64,000 nt of DNA from Marasmius tenuissimus (lineage: Eukaryota > Basidiomycota > Agaricomycetes > Agaricales > Marasmiaceae), in the NCBI GenBank assembly GCA_029532415.1, contig JAQOTA010000027.1, positions 124,001 to 188,000 of the forward strand, written 5' to 3'. Positions 1-12,240 of this stretch are shown piece after piece. The notes under the pieces are model-generated. The model was given only the letters and a program-made list of their open reading frames with translations, was not told where the DNA came from and ran no database searches. The translations under genes and the position numbers were made by a program. The stretch's first letter is position 1; every line of letters starts with the position of its first letter.

Positions 1-2
1 AA

Positions 3-437
3 CCTTCGATTGCTTCTTTGGCGAGGCCTGGTACGCCCCCGAGCTTGATTCCAGGCAGACGAGGGGGTGATCTTGCGGAACCACCAGCGCCGTTCCAAGC
101 GCAGGCGAGTGCGGTGCCCATCGGTGTTCCGACTGCCCCACCGACGATGGCTGCGTTCTATCCTCCGCCAATCGCTCCGGCCCCACAACCACCTCAGACT
201 GCTCTGAACCCCCCACGAAGTACGACTGTTCGATCGTCATTCGTGCCCACGAGGGAAGATGAGTTGCTGATTTCGGGCGGTGAGGTTGTGTATGTCCTGC
301 AGGAGTACGATGATGGTTGGGGGTTGTGTCTCAATCAAGCGGGGAAGCAGGGAGCGGTGCCTCTGGAGTGCCTGAATGACGGTACTAGGGAAGACAAACC
401 GGCCTTGACGCGAGGGAGTAGTCTGTCCAGGAAGTAA
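3..437 (+). CDS. SH3-domain protein, C-terminal end (5' partial)
   Basis: The frame is open from the first bases of the window, so the gene starts upstream; about 144 C-terminal codons are present. A proline-rich linker (first 75 residues or so) is followed by one SH3 domain of about 55 residues at the extreme C terminus. The first strand reads VRSSFVPTREDELLISGGE. It is followed by the acidic-Trp motif DDGW, whose Trp lines the ligand groove in SH3 domains, and by GAVPLECL, typical of the last strand. This TREDEL/DDGW/PLECL pattern is familiar from fungal cortical or adaptor SH3 proteins that bind proline-rich partners. The exact orthologue cannot be decided from this fragment. The stop is TAA at 435-437. 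Confidence 0.8.
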   Translation, partial: PSIASLARPGTPPSLIPGRRGGDLAEPPAPFQAQASAVPIGVPTAPPTMAAFYPPPIAPAPQPPQTALNPPRSTTVRSSFVPTREDELLISGGEVVYVLQEYDDGWGLCLNQAGKQGAVPLECLNDGTREDKPALTRGSSLSRK

Positions 438-1395
438 CGGGGGTGTATCGGTAATCAATCTTCTATTGCGCATTTCTCACTTTGTGGGGATGCTCAACTT
501 TGGTTATAGTTCTGGCTTGCAGCAGGTTCATAGTACATAATATTCCCATCTCTATCCCTCCGGACTTCCAAGAGCGTTCTCAATTCGTCACTCGTTTTCT
601 GTGTCTATTTGGTAGTTGGACTTGCGATGTTCATCGAGTTCTTATTTGTTTCTGCGCGCAGACATTTTTGATGTTTTTCATGACTTTGCCCATCCTTGTG
701 TGGACGTTGTGCTTTGGTTTTGTATCTACTATTTGTATATGGGAGGTCCTTAAATTGGGGAGATTTTCATTCAATGAGCCCAGACACTCGCTTGCTGCGC
801 AAAGGTTGAACGTTGAGCTCTTTGATCGTTTGACACTCCCTTCCGAAGTTCATACGAATGACGGGCGCCTATACGAGCGCTTAGTTGGAATACATCGAAC
901 AAGACTCGATGCTGGCTCAACGTCGCTCAACAGCTATCCACAGGCTCGGAGACAGAACAATGCTTTCATAAATCAATTTTAAGGTCCAGATCCTGTTCTG
1001 CGTCCTTGTACAAAGCGACGTCGGCGGGCCCGAGTGGCAACAAGGATCACTATTTGCTTATGTTTGTACACCAGCTCATTGTTCTTTCTCCCGCCAACTA
1101 TTGTCCAGTGGGAAGTAACGGAGAACAATACAGGTCTTTTCATCCGCTTATGGAGATACGGGGATAAGAAGGTCACATAAAAGCAGGGGAGGGTGTGGCA
1201 TGTCGTTCATTATTCTCCTCCCCCGACTGTTCTTCCCCTTGGGTTGTTCCTTCCTTAGATTTTTCTCTTCACGACTTCTCTAGGGTGCTGGAACACCACC
1301 TTTATACTTGAACGAATTTTCAAGACTTCAAATTACTCCTTCACGGTCATTTCAACAGCAAAATCCACAAAAAAACGCGTCCAAACAATCCAAAA
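438..1395. other. 3' flank of the SH3 gene and promoter of the next gene
   Basis: Nothing here looks like a conserved protein. A 166-codon open frame (482-982) begins just after the SH3 stop. It is Cys/Phe-rich, matches no family I recognise and most likely lies in 3' UTR. The last 200 bases (1200-1395) are pyrimidine-rich (CTCC, CTTCTC, TTTCTCTTC), as is common in fungal promoters and 5' UTRs. Confidence 0.5.
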
Positions 1396-2642
1396 ATGGC
1401 CCCTCCTCGCGCTTGTGAGCTAACTTGAACTTTCCTTTCAAGTTGTGTTACTTATGCTGTTTTCCTTCGAACAGATTTCTTCTTCGGTCTTAATGCCGTC
1501 AGATTCTTGAGCATTATCTCGCTCATCCTCGTCTTTGCGAGTGGAATCCTTGTTATGGTCACCAACATCAAAGCCGTCAATGCCTTCCAGGCCGGATTAC
1601 AGAACAGCAACTCTACTGAGGCTGAAGAGCTTATGGACTGCGACTACATCGAGTAAGCTCTTGCAACTAATCTGATCAAGATGTGGTGTCTGAATGCTTC
1701 TCTTCAGAGGTAGCACTGTTCCCCACCAACCCGCTGGTGTGTTCTGGGCTGTCGTCTCCAGTCTGCTAGTCATCTTCCAGGTTATCATTCTGATTCGTAC
1801 GTCATTTCGCCGCTTCAGTTTCGTCGGTATTCAAACTAAACTCTTGTAAAGTCTCTGAATGCAGCTGGCCCATGTCTTTCTTCGACCGGTTCTTCCCCGT
1901 CCTAGGTTCCAATTTTGGTCTCGGCGCTCTCGGAATCTTCCAATGCTTGTAAGTATAACTTTTCGCTCTTCAAAGTTGTGGCGGTCTTCTAACCAGCATC
2001 TGTTTATCTTCTAGAATCGGCGCTCAAATACTTTCCCACCATGTTGATGACTTCACCCTTGTCGCCGCGTTCCTCGTCTTCTCCATCGGCTGCCTCAACA
2101 TGCTCCTCGGTCTCATCTTCCGCGAGTCGGCCAAACAGAGACGCTCCATTCGAGCCTGGCGCTCCGACTCGAAGCCCATCCTCCCAACCACAACTGGTTC
2201 ATCCATGTCCACCAAGGGCGGACCCGTCTTCGTCAACGCCACACCCGCTTTCTCTGCTCAAGGTCCACAGTCCATGACCGAATTCGGCGTGCCGGAGCCT
2301 CAATGGAGGACTGACAAGGCTGGGTACGGGTTTGGCAGGCAAGGAGAGAAAGCTGCCGGATTGAGAGGATTCATTCTGCAGAAGCCTGACGAGACGCTTC
2401 CTCGTTACGCCACTCCCATGCCCGCGCCTGCACCTGCATCCGTGTCGATGCCCAGCCCAGAGCCCGCCTCTCCTCCCGGTCTTCCCCAGCAGAGAGCTTA
2501 CTCGATAAGGTCTTCAAGCTCGAGCTTTGCTTCTCCGGGATATCCGAGGGCGACTGTTCAGGATGCTGACGACGAAGACGACGATGACGAACCTCGCGAT
2601 ACCCGCCGACCCCATTTCAAGTCCAGTACGACTGCGATCTAA
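1396..2642 (+). CDS. Four-TM membrane protein, DUF7598-like
   Basis: Five exons (1396-1414, 1475-1652, 1708-1796, 1852-1948, 2015-2642) with GT-AG introns of 52-66 bases join into a closed frame of 336 residues. Hydrophobic spans lie near residues 10-35, 76-96, 116-136 and 141-163, giving a four-helix module. The signature segments FFGLNAVRFLSIIS, WPMSFFDRFFPVLG and LNMLLGLIFRESAK resemble a fungal membrane domain I know as DUF7598; the family name is from memory. The C-terminal half (after residue 165) is a low-complexity Pro/Ser tail ending in an Asp/Glu run, probably cytosolic. The function is unknown. The start is the first ATG upstream of the conserved YFFFGLN segment and follows an A-rich leader. 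Confidence 0.75.
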
Positions 2643-2947
2643 GCTCAAAGTCGATGCACGACAATTGTCTCCGACTCTTTCTTTTTCTTAACGTGTACGA
2701 TGAGATGACATCCTTGACGGACTCAAAACTCCTGGTGGTTTGTGGAAAAACGGACCCTATCGTATACTATCAACACGTCTAGCTCAGGCTTGAGCCAGAC
2801 ATAATCATCCTACTATTGTACATCTATAGTGTATTACCTTTTTGTATCAATAGGATATTTCGATTCAATGTTAATTTTCTTTTGTATCCACAAAAAATGT
2901 GCTGTCTGAGTTGCATTGCAAGGTACCAAGATATTCATGAACTCTAC
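2643..2947. other. Short convergent intergenic region
   Basis: AT-rich spacer between the 3' ends of the DUF7598-like gene and the minus-strand zinc-knuckle gene. It presumably holds both polyadenylation regions. No coding signal was seen. Confidence 0.5.
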
Positions 2948-4288
2948 TTATTCATCGTCTGACATATCCATATCACACTCCTCTGTCGTTTGAACAGCAG
3001 TTGCGAAAATCGAAGGAAGCGGTGGTAAAGGTGGAGGGGGATCGTCCGGTGGGGGCGGCGGTGGCAATGAAGGTGCTGGGGGCAGGGGAGGTGGAGATTC
3101 TGCAGGCGGAGGGGGCGGTTCATCGCCGATGGGTGGTAATGCGGCTTGTCTATACACCGGAAGGAGACGGTACAAGAAATGGGACGTCGGATACTCCGCC
3201 CACCTTCGAAGCGAAGAAACTTCGCCACCGCGCGAGTTATGGGAATCGTCGCTGCTGAGCGTTTCTTCGTCTGTATCAACAAGGACTGTCCCAGAGTTGT
3301 CTCGTAGGAGAGAAACGGTTTCAGTCACCCCGTCATCCTGGTGAAGAACGAGGGTTTGGTCTTCTACGTCTTCATCAGTGCACTGATCGACGATTCTCCT
3401 TCTCATCTCTGCCAAGGGATTGCTGCGAGATTCCCACCCAGGCGGATACCCCCACAATGCCATATTCCTCAACCACTCGTCCTGGCCCGATGCCTGTGCT
3501 TCTTGTTCCTCGTTCTCGGCGTTACAGGACATGGGCATCCCAAGCGCGTCCCGAAGCTCAGGTCCCTGTATCTTGCCTGGAACGAAGTACTCGAGCCACG
3601 AAAGGCGAGTCTGCTTCCATTCCTCAACGGAATATAACCTCCCATGGAAATCACCACCAATTCTGGTATTGTAGATGTCGCGAAAGAAGTCGTAGTATTT
3701 TCTAGAAAGCTCAACAAGCCCTCTGTCTATACGAAAAGGACATTTTGAAACGGCGTGTTCGGGGTGGCCACAATTGAAGCAATGAGAAGTTAACGTTGGC
3801 TGGGATTCCGTATCCTCAGGGTCTATCGTCTCTCCAATGACAACTTCCGAGTTTCGAATGTAAGTTCCATTGAAGTAGGGATCGATATAAGGGTTTGGAC
3901 CGGAAGAAATGTCGGTGAAAAAGAGGTATTCCGTAGGAATGTGTGATAACTCCGATTCTGAGCTCGAGTCGGGATGAGCGTGAGCCTGATTTTGAGTTAC
4001 GAGCTCTTCGACGTCGTCTCCGTGTCTTTGTGCTCGTTCTTCAGATCCCATTCCTCCAATGCCTGATTGACCACTGTCGCGTCCCATCTGCCTTTCGCGA
4101 TTTCCTTGCCTTCTAGGTGAAGAGCTGGGATCCAGTAAACATATTTGCGTTTCCACCGCTCCTGTCCTGGATCCTGGATATTCACTGTTTCCAGATGAAA
4201 TGGTCTCTGCAGTTGTACACCTTTCATCAGCAACGGGAATTGAATAAACTTCTGACAACAAACGCACGTTCTTCCTGACTTTGGCCAA
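2948..4288 (-). CDS. ZCCHC8-like zinc-knuckle/PSP-domain protein
   Basis: A single long exon of about 446 codons. Roughly one third in lies a CCHC zinc knuckle, CFNCGHPEHAVSKCPF (C-X2-C-X4-H-X4-C). About 70 residues later comes a PSP-like module: FVPGKIQGPELRDALGM and then ALWGYPPGWESRSNPL. Zinc knuckle followed by xPGxIS.ELRxALG and YPPGW is the arrangement in ZCCHC8, the scaffold of the nuclear exosome targeting complex, so a role in nuclear RNA surveillance is inferred. The tail is very proline-rich (many PPPP runs) and ends in an acidic MSDDE-like patch. The reading frame enters at 4288 from a likely upstream exon: an acceptor just before ACAGCCAAAG fits a donor GTACGT near 4381 in phase 0, which would extend the gene to about 4440-4510. 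The true start is therefore unresolved. Confidence 0.75.
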   Translation of the reverse strand: MAKVRKNVRLLSEVYSIPVADERCTTAETISSGNSEYPGSRTGAVETQICLLDPSSSPRRQGNRERQMGRDSGQSGIGGMGSEERAQRHGDDVEELVTQNQAHAHPDSSSESELSHIPTEYLFFTDISSGPNPYIDPYFNGTYIRNSEVVIGETIDPEDTESQPTLTSHCFNCGHPEHAVSKCPFRIDRGLVELSRKYYDFFRDIYNTRIGGDFHGRLYSVEEWKQTRLSWLEYFVPGKIQGPELRDALGMPMSCNAENEEQEAQASGQDEWLRNMALWGYPPGWESRSNPLAEMRRRIVDQCTDEDVEDQTLVLHQDDGVTETVSLLRDNSGTVLVDTDEETLSSDDSHNSRGGEVSSLRRWAEYPTSHFLYRLLPVYRQAALPPIGDEPPPPPAESPPPLPPAPSLPPPPPPDDPPPPLPPLPSIFATAVQTTEECDMDMSDDE

Positions 4289-4509
4289 CTCCTCTTTGGC
4301 TGTCTGGAGAATCAGATTCCATGCAAATCAGTTATTCCAAGGTCTACATTCTTCGAAAAAAAGATAGGCGCGATACGTACGTCGCACAGAGAGCAGCTTG
4401 GGCCAGAAAACAGGGTGAGTCGAGGAAGTTGAGAGGCAACGCGCTGGGTGATGCGCATCCTGGAAGGGAAAAGAACCGTGGGAGTTTTCCTCGCCTCAGC
4501 ACTCACCAC

Positions 4510-5646
4510 AACATCGGTTCACCCATCGTGAACGCTCTGACTGGAAAGGTTGCCCCGGCCTCTTGTTCTGTCGCTACGAAATGGTCTGGGCAACGTTCAA
4601 ATCTCAAGCTTGTCGGTGATCCGAACCTAGGCCAGCGTTCAAATTCCTCAAGAGTCAGCACCGTGTCGGCATTACTCAGCCTAAGTGGCTTTTCCGAATG
4701 GGCTCAAATTCGCGCTTTATACACCCGTCAGGGACTCGGGAGATTACCTTGTTGTCCTTACGCTGGTTTCAAGCAGCTTATTACACCGCCAGGATCTCGG
4801 CTTGCCCCGATTATATCTTTTATTTCACTCGAGGCACCGAATCCTGGAAGGTACAGAACCATCCGGGGCTCGTACTCATGCATCTTGACGAGGTTTTCAA
4901 GTAGGCTGTAAGCTTTACGTTCCAACTCCTGTCGAACCCTCGTTTTTGACAAAGCCCCGTTCTATCTGGAGTTCAATTTTCACAATCAATCATTAGAATG
5001 AGGGTGTTGATGAACACCCGACTCCTATGATCGTAGGTGATACCAGTGCAGTTGAGGGCGAGATGGACGCAATTTGAAGTGCTAACGGCGTGCTAAAAGT
5101 CTGTTGTGTAGACCTGCGAGGCTCGGGGTCGCGGTCAACGGGTGAATATTATTGAATCCAAAACGCGCCCCGCTGGGTGTGAAGGTGCGTAAATTTCATT
5201 TAACGACGGCAAGTAAATATAGAACACCCGAATTTCATGAATCAACGTCTCTCGTGTCTTCTGGTTGCAACCCCCTCTGTCAACTCCAGATGCGACAGTA
5301 ACGAATAATGGGGTACACCTGCTACAAATTGCCTCCATTGGCAGTCTAGGGGACATTTGTTGCTTCAAGAAACCAGGCGCTCGCCTCCGATGGTCTCATG
5401 CCAAGTCGCTTTGTGGAGTGTCACCACCAATGGCGAACGCCTATCAATATGTCCGGCTACGAGATCTGTTTCAAAGGTTTATTCTTGTCAAGCGCTTGAT
5501 GTAAACCCCCATATAAAACGCGGAGGGGACCGTTTGACGGATTCTCCCTCCCCCCATCACTTACCGCCACCCCACTCTCGTTCGCAGCGATCTACTCCAA
5601 TATTCGTCCCCATTCGTTCAAGTTAAACTTTACGACTTTCTGAATC
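4510..5646. other. Intergenic region, divergent promoters
   Basis: No credible gene. Overlapping short frames between 4680 and 4950 lack family features. The segment separates two divergently transcribed genes. The 100 bases before 5647 are C/T-rich (TCCCTCCCCCCATC), a typical fungal core-promoter texture. Confidence 0.45.
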
Positions 5647-6342
5647 ATGCAGTTCAAAGCCTCCGCTCTCGCCTCTGTCCTCGCTTTCTTTGCCACGTCT
5701 TCTGCTGCTTCGCCCTTGGAAGCACGCAAGACACTCGATGTCTGGAGCCCCAGGATTATCGCCCCTGATGCCTCCATTGTTTGGGTTGTCGGGGAGAAAT
5801 TCAACGTCACTTGGTGCGTCGTCTCTGTTTCTTCCTCCAAAGCCACTCGGCTGACCTCATGAAAGGGACACCTCCGACGCCCCCAAACAAATCTCTAACG
5901 GTGCTGCTGTGCTTTTGAGAAAGAATGATACCACCGCACCCGTCGAAGGTGTGTTATAATTTTCCAAACCCCAAGCTTCGAATACCCCACTCCCATTCAT
6001 CCCAGTTTGATCTTGTGATAAGAATTATTCACTCATGATCCCGCTTTTTTTCTATACTTTAGAGCCCTGGCTCAAACCGTTCCAAAGCTTCAACCTTACT
6101 GACGGATGGGTCGAAATTACTGTGCCCTCAGACGCCAAACCCGACACAGATTATCAGATCACTTGTGAGTGACTCCTCTTCCGTTGTTGGTCTCTCGCTG
6201 CCATTGTTGACTCTCCATCTCCTTTTCCCCCCTTTGTTCCGTTCCGTGCCTAGTGTTTGGTGACTCTGGCAACTGGAGTAAGAAGTTCGAGATTAAAGCG
6301 GCAGAGACAGGCACATACGAGAAAGAGGCAGAGGCGAACTGA
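5647..6342 (+). CDS. Small secreted Kre9/Knh1-like (Ser-Thr-rich GPI family) protein
   Basis: Four exons (5647-5813, 5866-5948, 6063-6164, 6254-6342) give a closed frame of 146 residues. A signal peptide is clear: MQFKASALASVLAFFA with an Ala/Ser-rich cleavage region near residues 18-22. The mature part has the features of the Kre9/Knh1-like N-terminal domain: W-S-P..I..PD near the start, VGEKFNVTWDTSDAP (NVTW is also an N-glycosylation site), a middle LRKNDTT, and YQITLFGDSGNWSKKFEI at the end. Yeast Kre9/Knh1 act in beta-1,6-glucan assembly. In mushrooms most members are short secreted or wall proteins of unknown job. No GPI-attachment tail is seen, so it is probably soluble. Confidence 0.85.
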
Positions 6343-7084
6343 TCTCGCTACCAATGAGGCATTCATGATATGGAAATCGGACTTTCTTCATTCATTCATT
6401 CCTTTATGAATATTGGACATTGCTTGCTTACTCCTGATAAGGACTTATGGACGCCTATACCTACGGCCAACTTTTTACCTATGTAGTACGAAAAACAATC
6501 AAACATTTTGGACTCACGAATCTAAACGTTGAAGGACTCCTAGGCCCAGTGGTTGCCACCAGCGAATTTGGCATATCTGCTACGCGACGCTTGGCCGCTC
6601 CTGCTTTTGTCGACATGTTTTCGAGAGTAGGCCCGATGCTGCAGGATGCCACTCAACAGCTACTCATCGCTGTCGGTCGGAAAACGTTTTAGTCGCGTTG
6701 CAAGCCGTACGAGGATCCCGGATCCCCCGGAATGAGGTCTGCATTTTCCCGCAAGGCCTTCATGTCAGGATCTTCATAGCAAGAAATACTGTTTACTCAT
6801 CCCCTTCCCGAATTCGTATACCAAGTGAGCCCAACCGGGGCGTCTTTTGCTTATTGACGCATAACTTACGCAGGCCATCCGGTGGCTGACCCGCCCCGAG
6901 TGAGAAACAGTCACCCGTTTGACGTCAGACTCGCCCGGGCGAGAGGTATCCGCACCTCCTCATTTAGACCTTTCATCATCGGTCAAGCAAATGCTTTTCT
7001 GACTTGTCCCATTTCCATCTATTTCCTTCGGCTCTTTCTTCTAAACCTCCATGTTCTTCTGTTAATCATCTCCTACACCATACA
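6343..7084. other. Intergenic region upstream of the flippase
   Basis: Short frames at 6447-6889 show no conserved motif and are taken as chance. The last 100 bases before the flippase ATG are pyrimidine-rich with CTTTCTTCT-like stretches. Confidence 0.45.
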
Positions 7085-10000
7085 ATGCCGACCAAAAAGC
7101 CCAACAAATTCGCAGCCCTATATTCCAAGTTGGAGGCTTTCAGTGTGGAGAGTCTCTTTGTAAGGAAGAGACCCACTGGTCCTCGAAGAACGGTTTTTGT
7201 CAACCAAGAATTGCCCCAGGAGTATTGGGACCACCACAAGAAGAGGGTCAAGCACGAACATACCTACACCTCCAACCAAGTAATCACCTCAAAGTATAGC
7301 ATATTCACATTCCTACCCCGTAATCTCTTGGAGCAGTTCAGAAGGGTTGCCAACGTGTGCGTGTACAATGGCTTTCTGTGTGGATATTCAACTCACAGAT
7401 GACTCCCCCTTATTAGCTTTTTCTTGTTGATCGCAATCCTCCAGTTCTTCCCCAAATTCTCGACAATATCGCCTGGTCTTGTCATATTCCCACTCCTCAT
7501 CGTTCTCACCATCACTGCCGGAAAAGATGCATATGAAGATATTAAGCGGCACCAGTCTGATAGACGTGTTAACACCAGTTCTGTGCGGGTGCTGCACGGA
7601 GGAGATTGGGCGAACCCCAACAACACAACGCCAAAGGGGAAGACGTTCCTACGAGGGGTGAAAGACGCTGTACCAGGCCGACTCACATTGGGCGGCACGG
7701 ATCCGGAGAAGGGTAGCATAGCAGACGACACGAGCGACCGACAGCACCCACAGCTACCTGCGGACATTGAGTTTGACGAGGAACGCGACGCAGAACGTTA
7801 CGCACAGGAACACCAACAAACAGGATTCCTCCACCAGAATCAACATGTTGAGACGCCTCATTGGAAGAAGCTGTATTGGGAGGATGTTCGTGTCGGAGAC
7901 ATCGTCAAGATCTGTGACAACGAGCCCATACCCGCCGACATTCTCATTTGCGCGACCTCGGAGGAGGAGAACGAAGCTTATGTGGAGACCAAGAACCTCG
8001 ATGGAGAGACCAACCTCAAGTCACGCCATGCAGTTCCAACTCTGGTTCATCTCGAGAGTGCGAAGGCGTGTGCGAAGAAGGAGAACCGGTTCTCTATCGA
8101 CTTGGATAGCCCAGACACGAACATGTTCAAGTTGAATGCCACAGTCCGTCAGGACGACAACCAGGTTCCAGCTGATCTCAGTATGGTCCTTTTACGAGGA
8201 ACAGTGCTTAGGAACACATCATGGGTCATTGGGGTCGTCTTGTTCACCGGAGAGGACACTAAGATAGTTCAAAACTCTGGAGGAACCCCAAGTAAGCGGA
8301 GCAAGGTCGAACGCCAAATGAATCCGCAGGTGTACGTGTTTCCCCCCCTGAACAGAGGTCCCGTTTATCGTGAACACGGTGTTGATATACATCTTTCGCA
8401 GTTTCCTCAATCTGGCCTTGCTCGCCGCTATGGCTGTGGCTTGTGGCATCACGGATTCCATATTGGAGCAAAGATACTTTGACGACAGCGCTCCATGGCT
8501 GTATGGTGCCACACTCAGCGACGACAACCCGAAGATCAACGGACTGGTGACTTGGGCGTTTGCACTCGTTACGTGAGTCTGTTTTTCCATTCCTTCACTC
8601 GGGTTTTTTTCTTAATGAATAACCGGGTGTTTTCGACAGCTTCCAGAACATCGTACCAATTTCCCTTTATATCTCGATCGAAGCTGTACGAACGGTTCAG
8701 GCGGCTTTCATCTTCTTCGACTCGCACATTTACTACGAAAAGACGGATCAGCCCACGGTTTCAAGGTCATGGAATCTTTCGGACGACTTGGGGCAGATCG
8801 AGTATATTTTCTCGGACAAAACGGGTACTTTGACCCAGGTACGTCTATATTTGGGTGATATAGGTTTCATTAGCATTGATCCACGCACGCACCCGTTAGA
8901 ACAAAATGGTGTTCAGGCAGTGCTCCATTGGCGGGAAAGTGTACATTGGAGATCCCGATCCTGAAGAGGTTGAAGTCAAGAACGAGAAAGACCAGGAGAA
9001 AGAGAAGAAGAAGAAAGTATCTGGGGACAACTCCTCCATATCGTCTGGATCTCAAGGAACCTCCACGGCGCCGTCCTCAGCACCCGGCTCCCCCAAGCCT
9101 GCCAACCAACAACCCTCGTTCCGTTCTCCCGATCTTTCCGCAGATATCACGGAGGCCCTACACGCTAGCTCGGATTCCCCATCCGCCAGCCACGCACGAG
9201 TGTTGAACGGCTTCTTCACCGTCCTCGCTCTGTGCCATACAGTCTTGACATCGGAGAACAAGGAAACAGGACGGATAGATTACAAGGCCCAGTCCCCCGA
9301 CGAAGCAGCGCTCGTACGAGCTGCCGCTGACTGTGGTTATGTGTTCCGTGGCAGAGATCGAGAGATTCTGTTGCTCCAGACGCCCATGTCGGAGGAACGG
9401 TTCAGGTCTCGCGGCGGCGATGAGAAATCCGGCGGCAGCGATCGTTATGAGCGGTATGAGCTGTTGAACATTCTCGAATTCACCAGTGCGAGGAAGCGGA
9501 TGAGCGTTATCGTTCGGAAGTTGGATGGGAACGACCGGAGGGTGTTCCTGTTGATGAAAGGAGCAGATAATGTTATTTATGAGAGGCTGAAGGAGGGTGC
9601 GGATGAGGCGTTGAAAGATCAGACGGAGACACACCTTAGTGAATTTGCTAACAACGGGTTGAGGACGTTGACGTTGGCGTACAGGGTGGTTTCGGAGGAG
9701 GAGTACGAGACGTGGGCGGAGAAGTACCACGAGGCCACGCTCGCGTTGGATGACAGGGAGGAAAGGGTTGAGGCTGTCTCCGATGAGCTGGAGAAGGATA
9801 TGCGCTTGTTGGGTGCCACGGCTATTGAGGACAGTCTACAGGATGGTGTACCGGAGACGATCCATGATCTGAAGAGGGCCGGTATCAAGGTCTGGGTTGC
9901 CACCGGTGATAAACTGGAGACTGCGATTGGTGAGATTCCGCTTATTGGCTCCTTCAAAATTTCACTACTGACATTTCCCGGCTCAGCCATCGGACACAGT

Positions 10001-12240
10001 ACAAACCTCATCGGGAGGGAATCCAATATCATCGTTGTTCGAGGAGGATCTGACTCTACCCGAACGGTGTACGAGCAACTGGTCAGAGCTGTTCGAGAGT
10101 TCTTCCCTGATAGCGATATCATTAAAGAGCACAACGAGCACGCCCAGACCGAGAACTTCGAGGACTTTGAGGTCGTCTCCCCGCAGCCGCCTGAACCTCA
10201 ACCGTTGCGGCGTACCAATACCGGAATCAGCTCCATCGTCGGTCCAAACAACGGTGAACGGCCGGGAGGTTTTATCCTTGTCATTGATGGTGCCGCCCTG
10301 ACACATGTATGTGTTCACCTACGACCCCTTGGCTCGAAGGCGAATGGCTGAATTACCTTTATCATAGGCACTCGGCGATGAGAAGCACAAGGATCTCACG
10401 CTCCGCTTGGCCACTCACTGTGAGGGTGTGATCTGCTGCCGAGTCTCGCCGCTCCAAAAAGCACTTGTGGTCAAGCTCGTTAAGGAAGGACTCGGGGCAA
10501 TGACCTTGGCTATTGGAGATGGTGCCAACGACGTCAGCATGATCCAGGTACGATTCTGCTCTTCTCCCGTTTATGCACGCACGTTTTCATAACTCGTGGT
10601 GTTTTAGGCTGCAGATGTTGGTGTTGGTATTTCTGGTGAAGAGGGTCTGCAAGCTGTCAATGCTTCGGATTATGCGATTGCTCAGGTACGATTTCATTGC
10701 CTGTGAATGTCATCCGGGGTGGCTGATCCTCGTGTTAGTTCCGATTCTTGAAAAGATTACTTCTCGTTCACGGACATTGGTCTTATGCACGTAACGGCAA
10801 CATGTATGTCGCCCTTCTTACTTTGGGCTTTTACTTGTCTGACGCTTTCGGAATTGTAGGATCTTGAACTTCTTCTATAAGAACATCATCTGTATCGGTG
10901 TTTTGTGGTGGTTCCAGATCTACTGTGGTTGGAGTGCCGCCTAGTAGGTGGTTTTCGTACCCTTCCTCTTACATGGGCTGACCTTTTTTTTTCAGTGCAT
11001 TTGAGTATACTTACCTCTTGTGGTGGAACTCGTTCTGGACAATTCTCCCTCCCATCGCCATTGGTATCTTCGATCGGATAGTTGGTGAGTGCTACAATTC
11101 ATGCTGCCGTCGAGTGACGAAGACTCATGCTCGTCTACCAGATGACAACGTTCTCATGGACCTGCCTGAACTGTATCGATTTGGACGGGAGGGTAAATGG
11201 TTTGGCATGAAGGCGTTCCTTCTCTATTCGCTGGATGCTGTGTACCAGGTAAGAATCAATGCGGTTTCCGGTCGCGCAGGAGCTAACGTCTCTCTCTCAG
11301 TCCGCCGTCATCTTCTTCTTCATCGCCTACACCTACAAGACCACGTCAATGCGTGATGATGGCTATACGATTAATCTCATTGAGATGTCGACGGTGGGAG
11401 CCTTTGGAGTCTTGCTTTTCTTTCTTTTACTAACGCGCAGTCTCCGTCTAGCCTATGGTCTTCGTTGCAGCCACAGTCGCCGATCTCTTCAACGGATTGA
11501 ACACCAACGTCTGGACCATTTTTGTCTTCTTCTCCGTGTTTATTGGTATTGTGTTGATCTGGATCTACACGGTATGTACTTCTCCTCTTACATGTGAACG
11601 GTATACTGAGGCCCTTGATTCCTATTAGGCGATCTACAACTTGATCTCACCGGGATGGTTCGCCACGCCTGTATACGGCAACAACCACATACTTTTCACC
11701 TCCGCCTCTTTCTATCTTGTTATGCCCATCACCATCGCCCTTGCCCTCGCGCCGAGATACCTCGCGAAATACTACTCGTTCACATACCGGCCCAATGACA
11801 TCGACATCATGCGCTGGATCCGAAAGACGGACCCGGATAGGAAAGACTACTCCTTGGACGCATTTACGAGTGGCCTGTCAGCGATGAGGAGACAGCCTAC
11901 TAGGGAGCAATCGCTTCATTCGAGAAGATCCGTGGAGAGCTCTCGGTCTATACCCGCACCTGCAGCTACATCGCGACCACGTCTACCCAATCAATCAAGT
12001 GTGTCCGTATCTGCGAGTCGAATGGATATGTCGACTGGTCTCCGATCTACACACCGTGGTTTCGATTTCAACACCGAAGAAGGTGGAGTCGCTATGCGGA
12101 GGATACAGAGTAATTTGACCGGCAGCAGGAGAAATGTCTCAGGAGAGCCGGCGCGGAAGACATCGCACAGGAGAATGACCCGAGTGTTGTCTTTGTCCAA
12201 GTCTATGCTCAAGCGGAAGCCACCGCCACCGTCGAGTTAA
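7085..12240 (+). CDS. P4-type ATPase, phospholipid flippase of the Dnf1/Dnf2 (ATP10-like) class
   Basis: Fifteen exons (7085-7356, 7417-8331, 8402-8572, 8640-8838, 8900-9929, 9987-10306, 10368-10547, 10608-10685, 10739-10803, 10860-10943, 10996-11084, 11142-11248, 11301-11393, 11452-11571, 11629-12240) join with consistent phases into 1,444 residues. P4 hallmarks appear in order: cytosolic leader with RRTVFVN and [19 protein letters not shown]1-2; the actuator-domain motif LDGETNLK; the phosphorylation motif [13 protein letters not shown]; the nucleotide-domain motif [11 protein letters not shown]; and the hinge [13 protein letters not shown] with GISGEEG. The C-terminal TM block and a basic Ser-rich tail follow. 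These enzymes move phosphatidylcholine or phosphatidylethanolamine to the cytosolic leaflet of plasma or Golgi membranes, usually with a Cdc50-type subunit. The long N terminus and [18 protein letters not shown] favour the Dnf class over Drs2/Neo1. No break was seen. Confidence 0.95.

Noticed and set aside
482..982. 166-codon open frame after the SH3 gene
   Set aside because: No domain, odd Cys/Phe-rich composition, and it lies where the 3' UTR is expected. Length alone is weak evidence.
6447..6889. Two small plus-strand frames before the flippase
   Set aside because: No conserved motif, no splice pattern and no signal peptide; compatible with chance in intergenic DNA.
9158..10318. Minus-strand frames of 170-190 codons
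   Set aside because: Fully antisense to flippase exons that are strongly supported by P4-ATPase motifs.
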